A stretch of 64,000 nucleotides of DNA from Aplysia californica (taxonomy: Eukaryota > Mollusca > Gastropoda > Aplysiida > Aplysiidae): positions 777,103-841,102 of the forward strand of contig NW_004797614.1 of assembly GCF_000002075.1 (NCBI RefSeq), given 5' to 3'. Under the pieces are notes generated by a model. That model worked only from the letters and a program-made list of their open reading frames with translations. It did no database searches and was not told the DNA's origin. Of this stretch, positions 56,401 through 62,212 are shown piece after piece; position 1 is the stretch's first letter, and each line of letters begins with the position of its first letter. A program made the translations under genes and the position numbers.

Positions 56401-59400
56401 GTAGAAAGGCAGCAGAGAGTCAGGAGCCGAGAGGAGATGGCCAAGGAGGGTGGGGGGCAGAAAAGTGGAGACGAAAGCAGACGACAGGACATTGCTAGAG
56501 AGCTGGAAAGGAGGTGAAACGAGACAATTTTGAAGAAGAAAATTTTTCGGTTGCTACCCGGATTCGAACCCGTGACCTTTGAATGAGAGGAGAACGCCTT
56601 ATCGGGAGGAGCTACCCTTGAGGACCATTTTCTGTTTGTTGCCAGAGATCAAATCTAAGTACACATATAAGTCAGGCATAGTAAAATCTCTTGATACGCA
56701 ATTTTCTTTTGGCATAGTTACAGCGGTTGCTTTGGAAATGGCCACCATCTTGAAAATAAACAATGAATTTCAAATCCCTAAGACTTCTTATTTACGGACC
56801 ACAATTTGAAAAAATTTGGTGAGAGTATACCTGAACCACACCCTATCAGCGTAACAGCGAGTTTTTTTTTTTCAAAAAGTGCAAAAGAAGAAAAAAATAT
56901 GAGAAATTTCCTGAAGTATAAAAAACCTTTTCTAAAGTTAGGTTACGTAATTGCTTTTACATTGATGGCATCTGTTTCCTGAAAGTTTCGTGTCAAAAGG
57001 ATGAAAACTAAGGAAGGTGTAGGGGGAAAAATGCCAAAAATTACATTTTTAGAAAAACGACAATTATTGTGAAAATTCACTACATTAACCCACCCCCATG
57101 TTTTCAAAGGCAATTTACGAGGAGAATAAATACTTTCTCAATTGTCTCCATTGTATTTTTTGACAAGGAACTGAGTCATTTTTTAAAAGCAGCCAGCATC
57201 TCAATTTGCATAGCCTGACCCAAAATCTGCAAAACCAAGGGTTGCTCCTCCCCTCAACTCATTCACTATGTATTTTTTTCGGCTTGTGGACGAATTTTTT
57301 TCGGGAGGGCGAAAAGAGATGGTGACTAGTGTGCAGTTCAAAGGTCTTTGGGGCCAATAATTCAAAGAAATATCAACATATTATATACCAAAATTTTCAG
57401 TATGGTTTGTCAAATACATCTATAATGTTTATTTGTGTACTTTTCAACTTTGGTTCCTGTAAGAAGCGATTATTCAACACAATTTTGATTGGATGCTGAT
57501 AAAATTTGAAAATAAAAAATAAATAATCTTTGGTGAAACTCAAAAAATATGTTTGCACCTAGTCAAATGATACATCAAAATAACCATAAATGAATAGAGC
57601 ACTGGAAAATAGTGAAAATTTGCAGTTATTTACAAACATTCCATAATATTTGTACACTTGAATCATAACATCCGAAAAGAGCTCTCGTATCTTATATGGA
57701 TTTATTCAGAATTGCTTTTGGAATAAACCTATAGTCTTGAGTGGTACTTTTTGTGTAATTTCACAAAAAATGAGTGATTTTGGGGAGGAAAAAAATATTT
57801 TGACAATTTAGATCTAGACCTAGATCTAGTACTCAAAAATATTGATTTCTCAATAACAGTGCATTGGCAATTTGAGTCCCAATAGTATCAATATTATAAA
57901 GAAGAGTCCTGCTTTTCTTTAGTGAGCAAAATAATGAAACATTTTGTTGTGTAAAAGTACTGGGACTGGTATCTGGGCTATAATTTTGGCATTGCGCTAA
58001 AAAAAATCGCATAAACTACGAAATCGCATTTCAAAACTGAATCCGAACTTCGGATTTTCAGTGGAAACGCTTGACCCGGAAGTCTATGTTATAACCGTTA
58101 TTTCAACATGGATACATGGATTGGAATAAAATCTATGCGAGAATTAAAGGTCGGCGCTCGAGCCGCCGGGAGCGGCTTGGCATATGGAAGACACTTTTGC
58201 TGCGCCGCTGCCCACGGCTCGCCGTAGCGAATGACTTAACCTCTAGGCCACGAGAGCCCCGAAGCAGACTTTGTGCTGTTTAAGCTAAAGAGGTGAGCAG
58301 AGCAAGCTCGATTCCGCGTTTGGACTTCTCTGTTGACGTCCACCCCTTTGTGCTCATAAAAACTTATGCAGTTGCGAGTGCTGTAAAAACCTTACTAAAA
58401 CTAATACTAAATCTAGCGGCATGCGAGTGTCTGTCTATCCTCCATTTTGTCGACTGGACTTTGTTGTGTGTTATTTTCATTTTCATATATTATATTATGT
58501 AATATTACGTTATTGATGGCGCAAATGAACTCCCTATTTCGAGCTGGTCTGGGGCTTGATTTGCTGAGTAGTAAAAAATTTTTTCCAAGTAGTAAATTTT
58601 TTCAGGAAATATTGCTGGACACCCTGATACATGAGACAGATGTAGGGCACTGAGTTGTGATTTCGTTGTGCTAACAACAGCACCAGTAGACTAGTGCTTG
58701 ATCTAGTCCTAAAACTACGACTCGGGGCTGTGTTCGGGTAATGTCCAGGGTCCCAACTATCAGACACACATGTTCTGATTACTAGAACTAGTAAGACAGA
58801 CAGAAGTATCAAAAACAGCGAAATTATCTGATTCTTCTTCGTGCAACTTCTTCGACCGTTACTTCGACGCGACTATCAAGTTACTATCAATTGTATAGAA
58901 AAAACATAGCGATAGTTTCGGTCTGTCCAACCCCTGTTGGGGTGACTGTTCTTCTCCTTCAATTTCTTTAAAAGTTACCACGCTTCTTCCGCCAAACTCG
59001 GCCCGAAACGAAAGAAGTGGTAAAACTAGCACTGGAGTTCGTTTCTGTACAAGTGACGGGAGCACAAGTTTCAGGACAAGAGCGCAAAGTCCATCCCATC
59101 GGAGCTACGGGATCCGTATCAGCGAACCAGCCTCCCGTCCTGTATCTGTGATGGGAACCGTAGTCAGTGAGCTAATATTTAACGGTCAAGGTAGTCTGTG
59201 TAGTCTTCAGGTTTTTCTGATCTGATATGGGGAATTTCACACGCTTATAGCATTCTGTGGAACTGCCCACTGTCTGATTCACTTATACTTTCCACATGTC
59301 TCAATAAATTCACAACACATAGTGTATCACTGCTAAAACTGTCGACCACGTTTTTTTGTTGGTAGTTGGTAACTAACTTGCTGCTAGACCTGAGGGGTTT

Positions 59401-60918
59401 CGGGTAAAATCAATAGATGGGACCCTGCAATTACTAAAACCCCTTGCGTTTGAGTTTCCTTTTCCTTTTTTTTTTACTCTTACGTGATGTGTTTCTGGAC
59501 TTCTAGGGTATGTAACTTCTGACGTTTTTGAGTCGATTGAACATTGTTTGAGCTACATCCCTTGATAACTGAATGAAATTTTGATTTTTTTCCCTGGACG
59601 ACCCGAAATACAATTTGGCAAGATAGCAAACAAACCTGGCAACATTTTTAGGTTGTTTTTTTCCGAAATTGTGACACGTTTGCAAAAGACTATAAGACTA
59701 TAAAAATATTTATTGCCATTTTGCATCATTATTGATATAGGGGCCAAAACGCTTGGCACTCTTCAGACTTTGAACCGTAAGTACCTGGCAGCGAGTGAGT
59801 TAACATGCTCACTTTAGAATCTTGTCAGTGGGATAACAGACTTGTTCAAGCAATCAGAATGATTCTGACCTTAAAAATATGGGATAAGTCAGCTCTGATT
59901 TCTCATGTTTTCTTGTTTTATAGGAGGAGTACGAAGAAGAGGAGAAAAAACTTCAAGAGAAAGTTGACAGTTTGAGGGAGAGCAAGGCCAAACTGGAGAA
60001 CAGTGAGAAAATGAAGCGAGACAATATGGTAACCTTTTGAGACCACTCATTCTTTATTACATCATCCAGTAATTAATTGTTTAAAAACTCTGAGACCACT
60101 TGATCTTTGTGTTGTCAGCCAGTATTTGATTGTGTAAAAACTTTGAGATCACTTGTTCTTTGTTATGTCAGCCTGTATTTAATTGTGTAAAACTTTTCGG
60201 CCACTCCGTTGCAAAATATGTATAGGTTTAACGCCCCCATGTAGCACTGCAAGGTGTATTTAGCAAACAGACATACCTCTGAATTTAGCAACCATCTATG
60301 ACAGGACGGATGAGCCAAATGGAAAAATTTGTATAAAGTGCCTTTCATAGGGACACAGCTTCGGACAGAGATGAGCTTTGATCTTCCCGGCCTGCAATCT
60401 TTGTTACGTCAGTCTGTATTTGATTTTGTAATACAAGTCTTGAGTTCTTTTAATGTAATCTATACTTGCATTTTTGTCTTCGTATGTCACGTTGCTACGT
60501 GTATAGTTGTACCTGCTCTAACAACTACTTGTCCAATACAATCATCTGTACAAAAGATTACTTCCCACTTCCCCCTCTTGCATTTATGTCTATATTATAA
60601 TGACACTGTCCAAAATGACCTCCTGTCTGAATTGATCACTTTCGCTCCTTGGCAATGGATAGGTTTAACTACATTTGTACCTTGACATTTAGTGCTGTTG
60701 GGGTTTTTGTTATTGTTCTTTTTCTTTTTTGCTTTTCCATGTTTTAATTTATTTCATTACAGTGATTTGTTTTCAGTGATGTGAAGTATATTAATAGTTA
60801 TGAGTTTCACCTACAGGATAAGAACAAAGTTGAGATACGAGAAATCAAACAGAAGCTGGCCAACATGATGTCATCAGAAGGTCGACTGACCAATCTGAAA
60901 ACAGATCTCAAACGGGCT
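32681..60918 (+). CDS. RAD50: RAD50, 5' third of the gene (15 coding exons, continues past the window)
   Basis: RAD50 is the ATPase and coiled-coil subunit of the MRE11-RAD50-NBS1 complex, which senses and processes DNA double-strand breaks in the nucleus. Coding starts at 32709; 15 exons give about 491 codons against about 1,312 in human. Residues 1-43 form the ATPase start, with Walker [10 protein letters not shown] at 36-44. The Q-loop is [11 protein letters not shown] (160-170). Residues 206-491 are Glu/Lys/Gln-rich ascending coiled coil. A good acceptor (CCATTTTTAG) at 32680, 28 bp before the ATG, implies an upstream non-coding exon. All intron phases match. The zinc hook, descending coil and C-terminal ATPase half must lie beyond 64000. 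Confidence 0.97.
32709..32837 (+). CDS. RAD50: RAD50 exon with start codon
   Basis: 43 codons beginning [20 protein letters not shown] and ending LGANGTGKT. Human has MSRIEKMSILGVRSFG and VGPNGAGKT. Phase 0; the Walker A motif is split from the following TTIIECLKY by the intron. Donor ACG|GTATTA. Confidence 0.96.
33430..33519 (+). CDS. RAD50: RAD50 exon, residues 44-73
   Basis: 30 codons, [20 protein letters not shown] then [10 protein letters not shown]; human [20 protein letters not shown] and NTFVHDPK. Acceptor TTATCTCAG, donor AAG|GTTTGT, phase 0. Confidence 0.96.
34084..34194 (+). CDS. RAD50: RAD50 exon, residues 74-110
   Basis: 37 codons including [20 protein letters not shown] and RSV; human [20 protein letters not shown] and RSM. 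Phase 0, donor AAG|GTCAGT. Confidence 0.95.
34348..35255 (+). repeat. Dispersed repeat DR1, copy 1 (RAD50 intron 3)
   Basis: Starts CAGGGTGTCCAGCAAGG and runs through GGCAGCAGGCGGAAA, CCACCCAGAAATTTGCCGG, CTGATAACGCAAG, GGGCTCGCCATCGTGACC and GGTCAGTGAACCTGCGC to CATCTTGCCCTCCCACAG. Translated near 34620 it gives [20 protein letters not shown], similar to [20 protein letters not shown] in copy 3, which suggests a shared decayed coding part. The start resembles hAT-type ends. Confidence 0.75.
35306..35512 (+). repeat. Dispersed repeat DR2, copy 1
   Basis: CTACTGACTGAGGTGTCTTT, AGGCCATTCCC, TATGTTCTTATGCACAGT and GAACTGCTGCTTTTTCTTT are repeated in the same order at 52890-53108 (intron 10). 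Family unknown. Confidence 0.7.
35517..35570. repeat. Perfect 16 bp inverted repeat
   Basis: ACTCGGATTCAACGAG and its exact inverse separated by 22 bp, followed by GTTCGTTATAG. Preceded by CAGTGGA, so probably the end of a pogo-like element with an internal hairpin. Confidence 0.75.
36628..36732 (+). CDS. RAD50: RAD50 exon, residues 111-145
   Basis: 35 codons, [20 protein letters not shown] and [12 protein letters not shown]; human KKTEFKTLEGVITRT and LSSKCAEIDRE. Acceptor TTGACAG, donor GAG|GTAACA. Confidence 0.96.
36935..37369. mobile_element. TGTGAGGCAG small inverted-repeat element, copy 1
   Basis: Ends TGTGAGGCAGCGTGGTGAAA and the inverse of TTCCACCGCGTCGTGACACA; 435 bp in RAD50 intron 4, flanked by TATA on both sides. 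Interior shares GTTGATTAAAGGCACAAAAA (inverted) and GATGATACCAATAACTCTAC (inverted) with the 38.5 kb copy. Confidence 0.75.
37724..37797 (+). CDS. RAD50: RAD50 exon with Q-loop
   Basis: 24 codons plus [22 protein letters not shown] and EDSN; the Trp codon is completed by the next exon (phase 2), as in the human [20 protein letters not shown]. Confidence 0.97.
37986..39491. mobile_element. hAT-like element with AGTGCTTCCAC ends, copy 1
   Basis: Start AGTTCTTCCACTCTTCCGTA, end GTGGAAGCACT; flanked by GGTTTAGC and GGTTTAGA, a 7/8 match compatible with an 8 bp hAT duplication. Collinear with copy 2 at 50723-51890 apart from an inserted 431 bp element. Near the start, TCCGTA/TACGGA words are repeated (TCCGTATTTTTACGGA). 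No transposase frame is intact. Confidence 0.7.
38482..38912. mobile_element. TGTGAGGCAG small inverted-repeat element, copy 2 (nested)
   Basis: Ends TGTAAGGCAGCATGGTAGAA and the inverse of TTCCACCACGCTGCCTCACA, inserted into the hAT-like copy 1. Copy 2 of that host element shows the empty site (CGCAAATTTTATCTAGG) with AATT as the likely short duplication. Confidence 0.8.
40036..40141 (+). CDS. RAD50: RAD50 exon, residues 170-205
   Basis: G plus 35 codons, [20 protein letters not shown] and [15 protein letters not shown]; human [20 protein letters not shown] and YIKALETLRQ. Donor CAG|GTAAGT. Confidence 0.97.
40690..40773. mobile_element. End fragment of the CAGTCGA TA element
   Basis: GATGTCCCACTGTCAAAGGC to GACAATGTCGACTG then TA; inverted it reads CAGTCGACATTGTCC and CTCGAGGAGAAAA-like words, as in the 9.3 kb element. 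Located in RAD50 intron 6. Confidence 0.45.
40964..41032 (+). CDS. RAD50: RAD50 exon, residues 206-228
   Basis: 23 codons, [20 protein letters not shown] and AQQ; human KEYQMELKYLKQYKEKA. Start of the coiled coil. Acceptor TGTACAG, donor CAG|GTAAGT. Confidence 0.95.
42129..42279 (+). CDS. RAD50: RAD50 exon 8, source of the adjoining tandem array
   Basis: 50 codons plus one [21 protein letters not shown] to [10 protein letters not shown]. The donor is placed at AAAGT|GTAATA because the remaining T joins AT of the exon at 48962 to give Tyr and an unbroken coiled coil. The last 10 exon bases and the donor are the sequence reiterated in the 42 bp array that follows. Without splicing, the frame would remain open for a further 430 codons or so. 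Confidence 0.88.
42270..43692 (+). repeat. 42 bp minisatellite derived from the RAD50 exon 8/intron 8 boundary
   Basis: About 31 in-register 42 bp units (42270-43560), then about 3 decayed units. The first unit is the exon 8 end itself. Units 2-9 read AGAGAGAAGTGTAATCTACT then GTCCTTAGTTTTAGCTACCC (AG) and keep the donor-like AAGT|GTAAT. A later block of about 20 units reads GGGAGAGAAGTTTAATGTCA and has lost that donor. Unit length divisible by three keeps the plus strand open ([14 protein letters not shown] or [14 protein letters not shown] per unit) and also the minus strand. Confidence 0.95.
44569..44840. mobile_element. TGTGAGGCAG small inverted-repeat element, copy 3
   Basis: Ends TGTGTCATGACGTGGTCGGA and the inverse of TTCACCACGGTGCCTCACA. 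Interior shares GGACATGCGGGGTTATTGGT and ATCTGAAAGCTT with the copies at 36.9 and 38.5 kb. Confidence 0.7.
45350..46296 (+). mobile_element. Internally deleted mariner
   Basis: Perfect inverted ends of about 26 bp (CGAGGGCTGTCCCACGGAAA..) lie between TA dinucleotides. Plus-strand remnants of the transposase are the N-terminal helix-turn-helix region ([40 protein letters not shown]) and the C-terminal catalytic part ([40 protein letters not shown]). The middle, including the first catalytic Asp region, is deleted, and the HDNARPHTA motif is altered to HGNTTPHTA. At 947 bp against the usual 1.3 kb it cannot be autonomous. Confidence 0.88.
47766..48760 (+). repeat. Far, decayed continuation of the RAD50 intron 8 array
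   Basis: After the 4 kb insertion, units recur at 47799-47870 (CAGAGAGAAGTGTAA, TTTTAGAGAGAAGGGTAA). They recur again at 48345-48760 as about nine 40-50 bp units of the type AAAAGTGTGATATACTGACC..TTGTTTTAGTTATC. Spacing and sequence are more diverged than in the near array. Confidence 0.75.
48962..49039 (+). CDS. RAD50: RAD50 exon 9, residues 279-305
   Basis: AT plus 25 codons plus [21 protein letters not shown] then EEEFT. The split codons give Tyr at the 5' side and Gly at the 3' side; human has [20 protein letters not shown] then G. Acceptor AATTCCAG, donor ACAG|GTAATA. Separated from exon 8 by the 6.7 kb array intron. Confidence 0.92.
49488..49980 (-). mobile_element. 5'-truncated LINE 3' end
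   Basis: Minus-strand frame contains [20 protein letters not shown] and [15 protein letters not shown], a C-terminal zinc motif typical of RNase H-type LINEs, ending MLLDR then stop and an (AAC)n tail (TTGTTGTTGTTAGCG on plus). Near-identical flanks GTAGTTGTCTG and GTAGTAGTCTG are the target duplication within DR1 copy 2. Confidence 0.8.
50346..52117 (-). mobile_element. tRNA-headed SINE, full length but split by a hAT-like element
   Basis: Read on minus: head GGGGGCTCTCATGGCCTAGA then GGTTAA (A-box-like TGGCCTAGAGG) and AGTTTGAAGCC (degenerate B box) at 52117-52055. Then come the body with CACGTTAAAGATC and GGGCAAAATTC-like words, the tail GCTCATATGACCGTATGCAG, poly-A (poly-T at 50449-50460) and a (GA)n run. 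Without the 50723-51890 insertion the SINE is about 500 bp. Confidence 0.75.
50723..51890. mobile_element. hAT-like element with AGTGCTTCCAC ends, copy 2
   Basis: AGTGCTTCCACTCTTCCGTA to CTGGTGGAAGCACT, collinear with 37986-39491. The SINE copy at 56.2-56.6 kb reads straight through the insertion site (AAGACAGCAGTAACGAGCC). No clear target duplication remains. Confidence 0.75.
52486..52562 (+). CDS. RAD50: RAD50 exon 10, residues 305-330
   Basis: GC plus 25 codons, [20 protein letters not shown] then RELQE; human [20 protein letters not shown]. Acceptor GTCTCAG, donor GAG|GTAGGT. Confidence 0.92.
52890..53108 (+). repeat. Dispersed repeat DR2, copy 2
   Basis: Collinear with 35306-35512; differs by G-run length and a few substitutions. 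Confidence 0.7.
53148..53273 (+). mobile_element. SINE-type 3' tail module
   Basis: ACTAGAGAAGTGAGCATAGT to GGCGCTCATTTGACCTTATG and CAGTTGTGAGCACCGTAAAA, ending 46 bp before RAD50 exon 11. Confidence 0.65.
53320..53421 (+). CDS. RAD50: RAD50 exon 11, residues 331-364
   Basis: 34 codons, [20 protein letters not shown] and [14 protein letters not shown]; human [20 protein letters not shown] and ELLVEQGRLQLQAD. Phase 0, donor GAA|GTGAGA. Confidence 0.95.
53804..53873 (+). CDS. RAD50: RAD50 exon 12, residues 365-388
   Basis: 23 codons plus [21 protein letters not shown] and NFT; coiled coil. Acceptor TGTTTCAG, donor ACAG|GTGAAG; the Gly codon is completed by exon 13. Confidence 0.93.
54496..54599 (+). 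CDS. RAD50: RAD50 exon 13, residues 388-422
   Basis: GA plus 34 codons, [20 protein letters not shown] and [14 protein letters not shown]; human [20 protein letters not shown]. Donor AAG|GTTTGA. Confidence 0.95.
55951..56051 (+). mobile_element. 101 bp LINE 3' tail insertion
   Basis: Flanked by the perfect 11 bp duplication AGAGCTCTCTG (55940-55950, 56052-56062); DR1 copy 1 shows the single-copy site. The insert ends GCGATCAAGAAGAAGAAGAA, a short (AAG)n-type tail, after a decayed C-terminal coding remnant. Confidence 0.75.
56197..56616 (-). mobile_element. tRNA-headed SINE, 3'-truncated copy
   Basis: Minus-strand head GGTAGCTCCTCCCGATAAGG, then CACGGGTTCGAATCCGGGTA with a perfect B box (GGTTCGAATCC), then the shared SINE body ending at GGGCAAAATTCGAAATTTCC. 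Lacks the GGCGCTCATATGACC tail. Confidence 0.75.
58208..58262 (-). mobile_element. SINE tRNA-like head fragment
   Basis: Minus strand GGGGCTCTCGTGGCCTAGAG then GTTAAGTCATTCGC, matching the head of the 52.1 kb SINE. It abuts a plus-strand SINE tail module at 58262-58402. Confidence 0.55.
58262..58402 (+). mobile_element. SINE-type 3' tail module
   Basis: TAAAGAGGTGAGCAGAGCAA, GACTTCTCTGTTGACGTCCA, TTATGCAGTTGCGAGTGCTG then TAAAAACC; same module as near 8.9 and 53.1 kb. Confidence 0.6.
59924..60028 (+). CDS. RAD50: RAD50 exon 14, residues 423-457
   Basis: 35 codons, [20 protein letters not shown] and [15 protein letters not shown]; charged coiled coil. Acceptor TTTTATAG, donor ATG|GTAACC. The preceding intron is 5.3 kb and repeat-filled. 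Confidence 0.92.
60817..60918 (+). CDS. RAD50: RAD50 exon 15, residues 458-491 (last seen in window)
   Basis: 34 codons, [20 protein letters not shown] and [14 protein letters not shown]. Acceptor CCTACAG, donor GCT|GTAAGT. The following intron exceeds 3 kb; no further exon is visible before the window ends. Confidence 0.92.
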
Positions 60919-61008
60919 GTAAGTACCAGGTTTTAATTATAGTGAAGTAATGTCTGCATAGCCTTGTGGGAATTTTTTTCTTTTAATCTGCCGAGTGTAA
61001 CAAACAAG

Positions 61009-61150
61009 GTGACTGTAGGTAATTGAATGGTCCTGGGAATGACCCAGGAATTTGTATAAAATCATGGAGACCCCATGATGCTCCAGGAATATAAGGAAGT
61101 CTCTAAATTGACTCTGGAACATAATTGTGTTCTCCAAAATTTCAAAAACT
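61009..61150 (+). repeat. Fragment of the alternative DR1 5' module
   Basis: AAGGTGACTGTAGGTAATTG and CCTGGGAATGACCCAGGAAT with TCTCCAAAATTTCAAAAACT resemble the CAGGGTGATTGCCAGGTCCC..ATTTGAAAACC start of DR1 copies 2 and 4. Confidence 0.4.
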
Positions 61151-61435
61151 TGTTCACATAAGGTCAGTAAGTTCACTTTTTGCCAGTTGCTTTTGTTGTA
61201 TTTGTTCGCCTTTCCATGTTCTAATACTGAGTTTTGCATTAATTATTGGGGGACTGGATTTACATTTGACACATTATACAGTCTGTGTGTGGAAGCATCT
61301 TTTGGGACTTAATAGTTGCGAAGCTCAGGACTTTGAAGAATTGCACACTAAATTCTAGATTTGACTGGCGCTCTGTGCAGGATGGCGCACAATTGGGAAT
61401 GCTTTGTGTGTATTTACAATAGAGCTCAAAATGTA

Positions 61436-61560
61436 GGGTGTCCCAAAAAAAAAGGACCTAATTAAAGGGCAATAGCTCTATCATCTTTTGACCAATTTCA
61501 GCAAAACTATGAACAATTAAGTTTCAGTCAAGTGGACATTAAATATTTCCGTATACAGAC
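61436..61560 (+). mobile_element. Possible single mariner-type end
   Basis: TAGGGTGTCCCAAAAAAAAA followed by GGACCTAATTAAAGGG resembles mariner terminal repeats. No partner end was found. Confidence 0.3.
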
Positions 61561-62212
61561 CTGCCACTCATCCGAATTTTATCGGGGATGTCCCGATTTT
61601 TTAACCCGAATCTCAAGCATCTCGGTTTTCCCGATTTCATTTGTGTGTATTCTGATTTTTTGTTGTTGTGTCCAATTCTTGGGAGTGGGGGGGGGGGATC
61701 TGCAATCTCTTTTGCTTGGAAGCACCGATTGGACTTTTTATCGCCGGGAACTCGGAATGCTATTTTCTAAAACACCAATACGGATCTAGTAGTTGACTCA
61801 CGCACATTATTTCTACTAAAATTGAAGTAGTATCAATTTTGAATTCCGGCTTGGATACTCTCAAGATCTACTTTCGCTTTCTTAGATGGTGGCCTGATTA
61901 CTCATGGGTCTCAATATTCTGCTATTTAGCCCTCCTTTTTGTGGAGCTTGAGTTGTCTGGGCTACTTTGTGCTTTCCTGACTGTCATTGCTGTCAGATTG
62001 TGTATGCTTACCACCCATGACATGTCCAATTTCTTTTTCAAGTTGTCCTCTCATCAATCCTATTTCCCCTTATGCTCTATATCCTAGGTGCTTGCTGTTT
62101 ATTACCATGGGTCTCAATAGTCCGCTATTTAGCGGATTTCCGCTACCGCCGTTTCCTCCGCTAAACTCCGCTGCCGCGACAGCCGGCCAATCAGAAAGAG
62201 AGTTGTTGGGAG

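Larger units (their letters stand above)
55044..58626. mobile_element. DR1 copy 3, possibly a complete 3.6 kb hAT-like element (RAD50 intron 13)
   Basis: CAGGGTGTCCAGCAAGG at 55044 and the inverse TTGCTGGACACCCTG ending at 58626 give 15 bp inverted ends, each followed by reiterated GTAGTAAA words. The DR1 body runs to about 56196. A flanking 8 bp duplication is not seen. Within it lie a 101 bp LINE tail (55951-56051), a SINE (56197-56616) and about 1.5 kb of AT-rich sequence (56.65-58.1 kb) in which nothing was recognised. Confidence 0.5.

Noticed and set aside
56520-56616. True tRNA gene (B box GGTTCGAATCC on minus strand)
   Set aside because: Acceptor stem pairing is not evident and it is continuous with a SINE body repeated elsewhere.
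55044-58626. Confident assignment of DR1 copy 3 as a complete hAT transposon
   Set aside because: The 15 bp inverted ends fit, but no 8 bp target duplication and no transposase were found, so it is kept only as a possibility.
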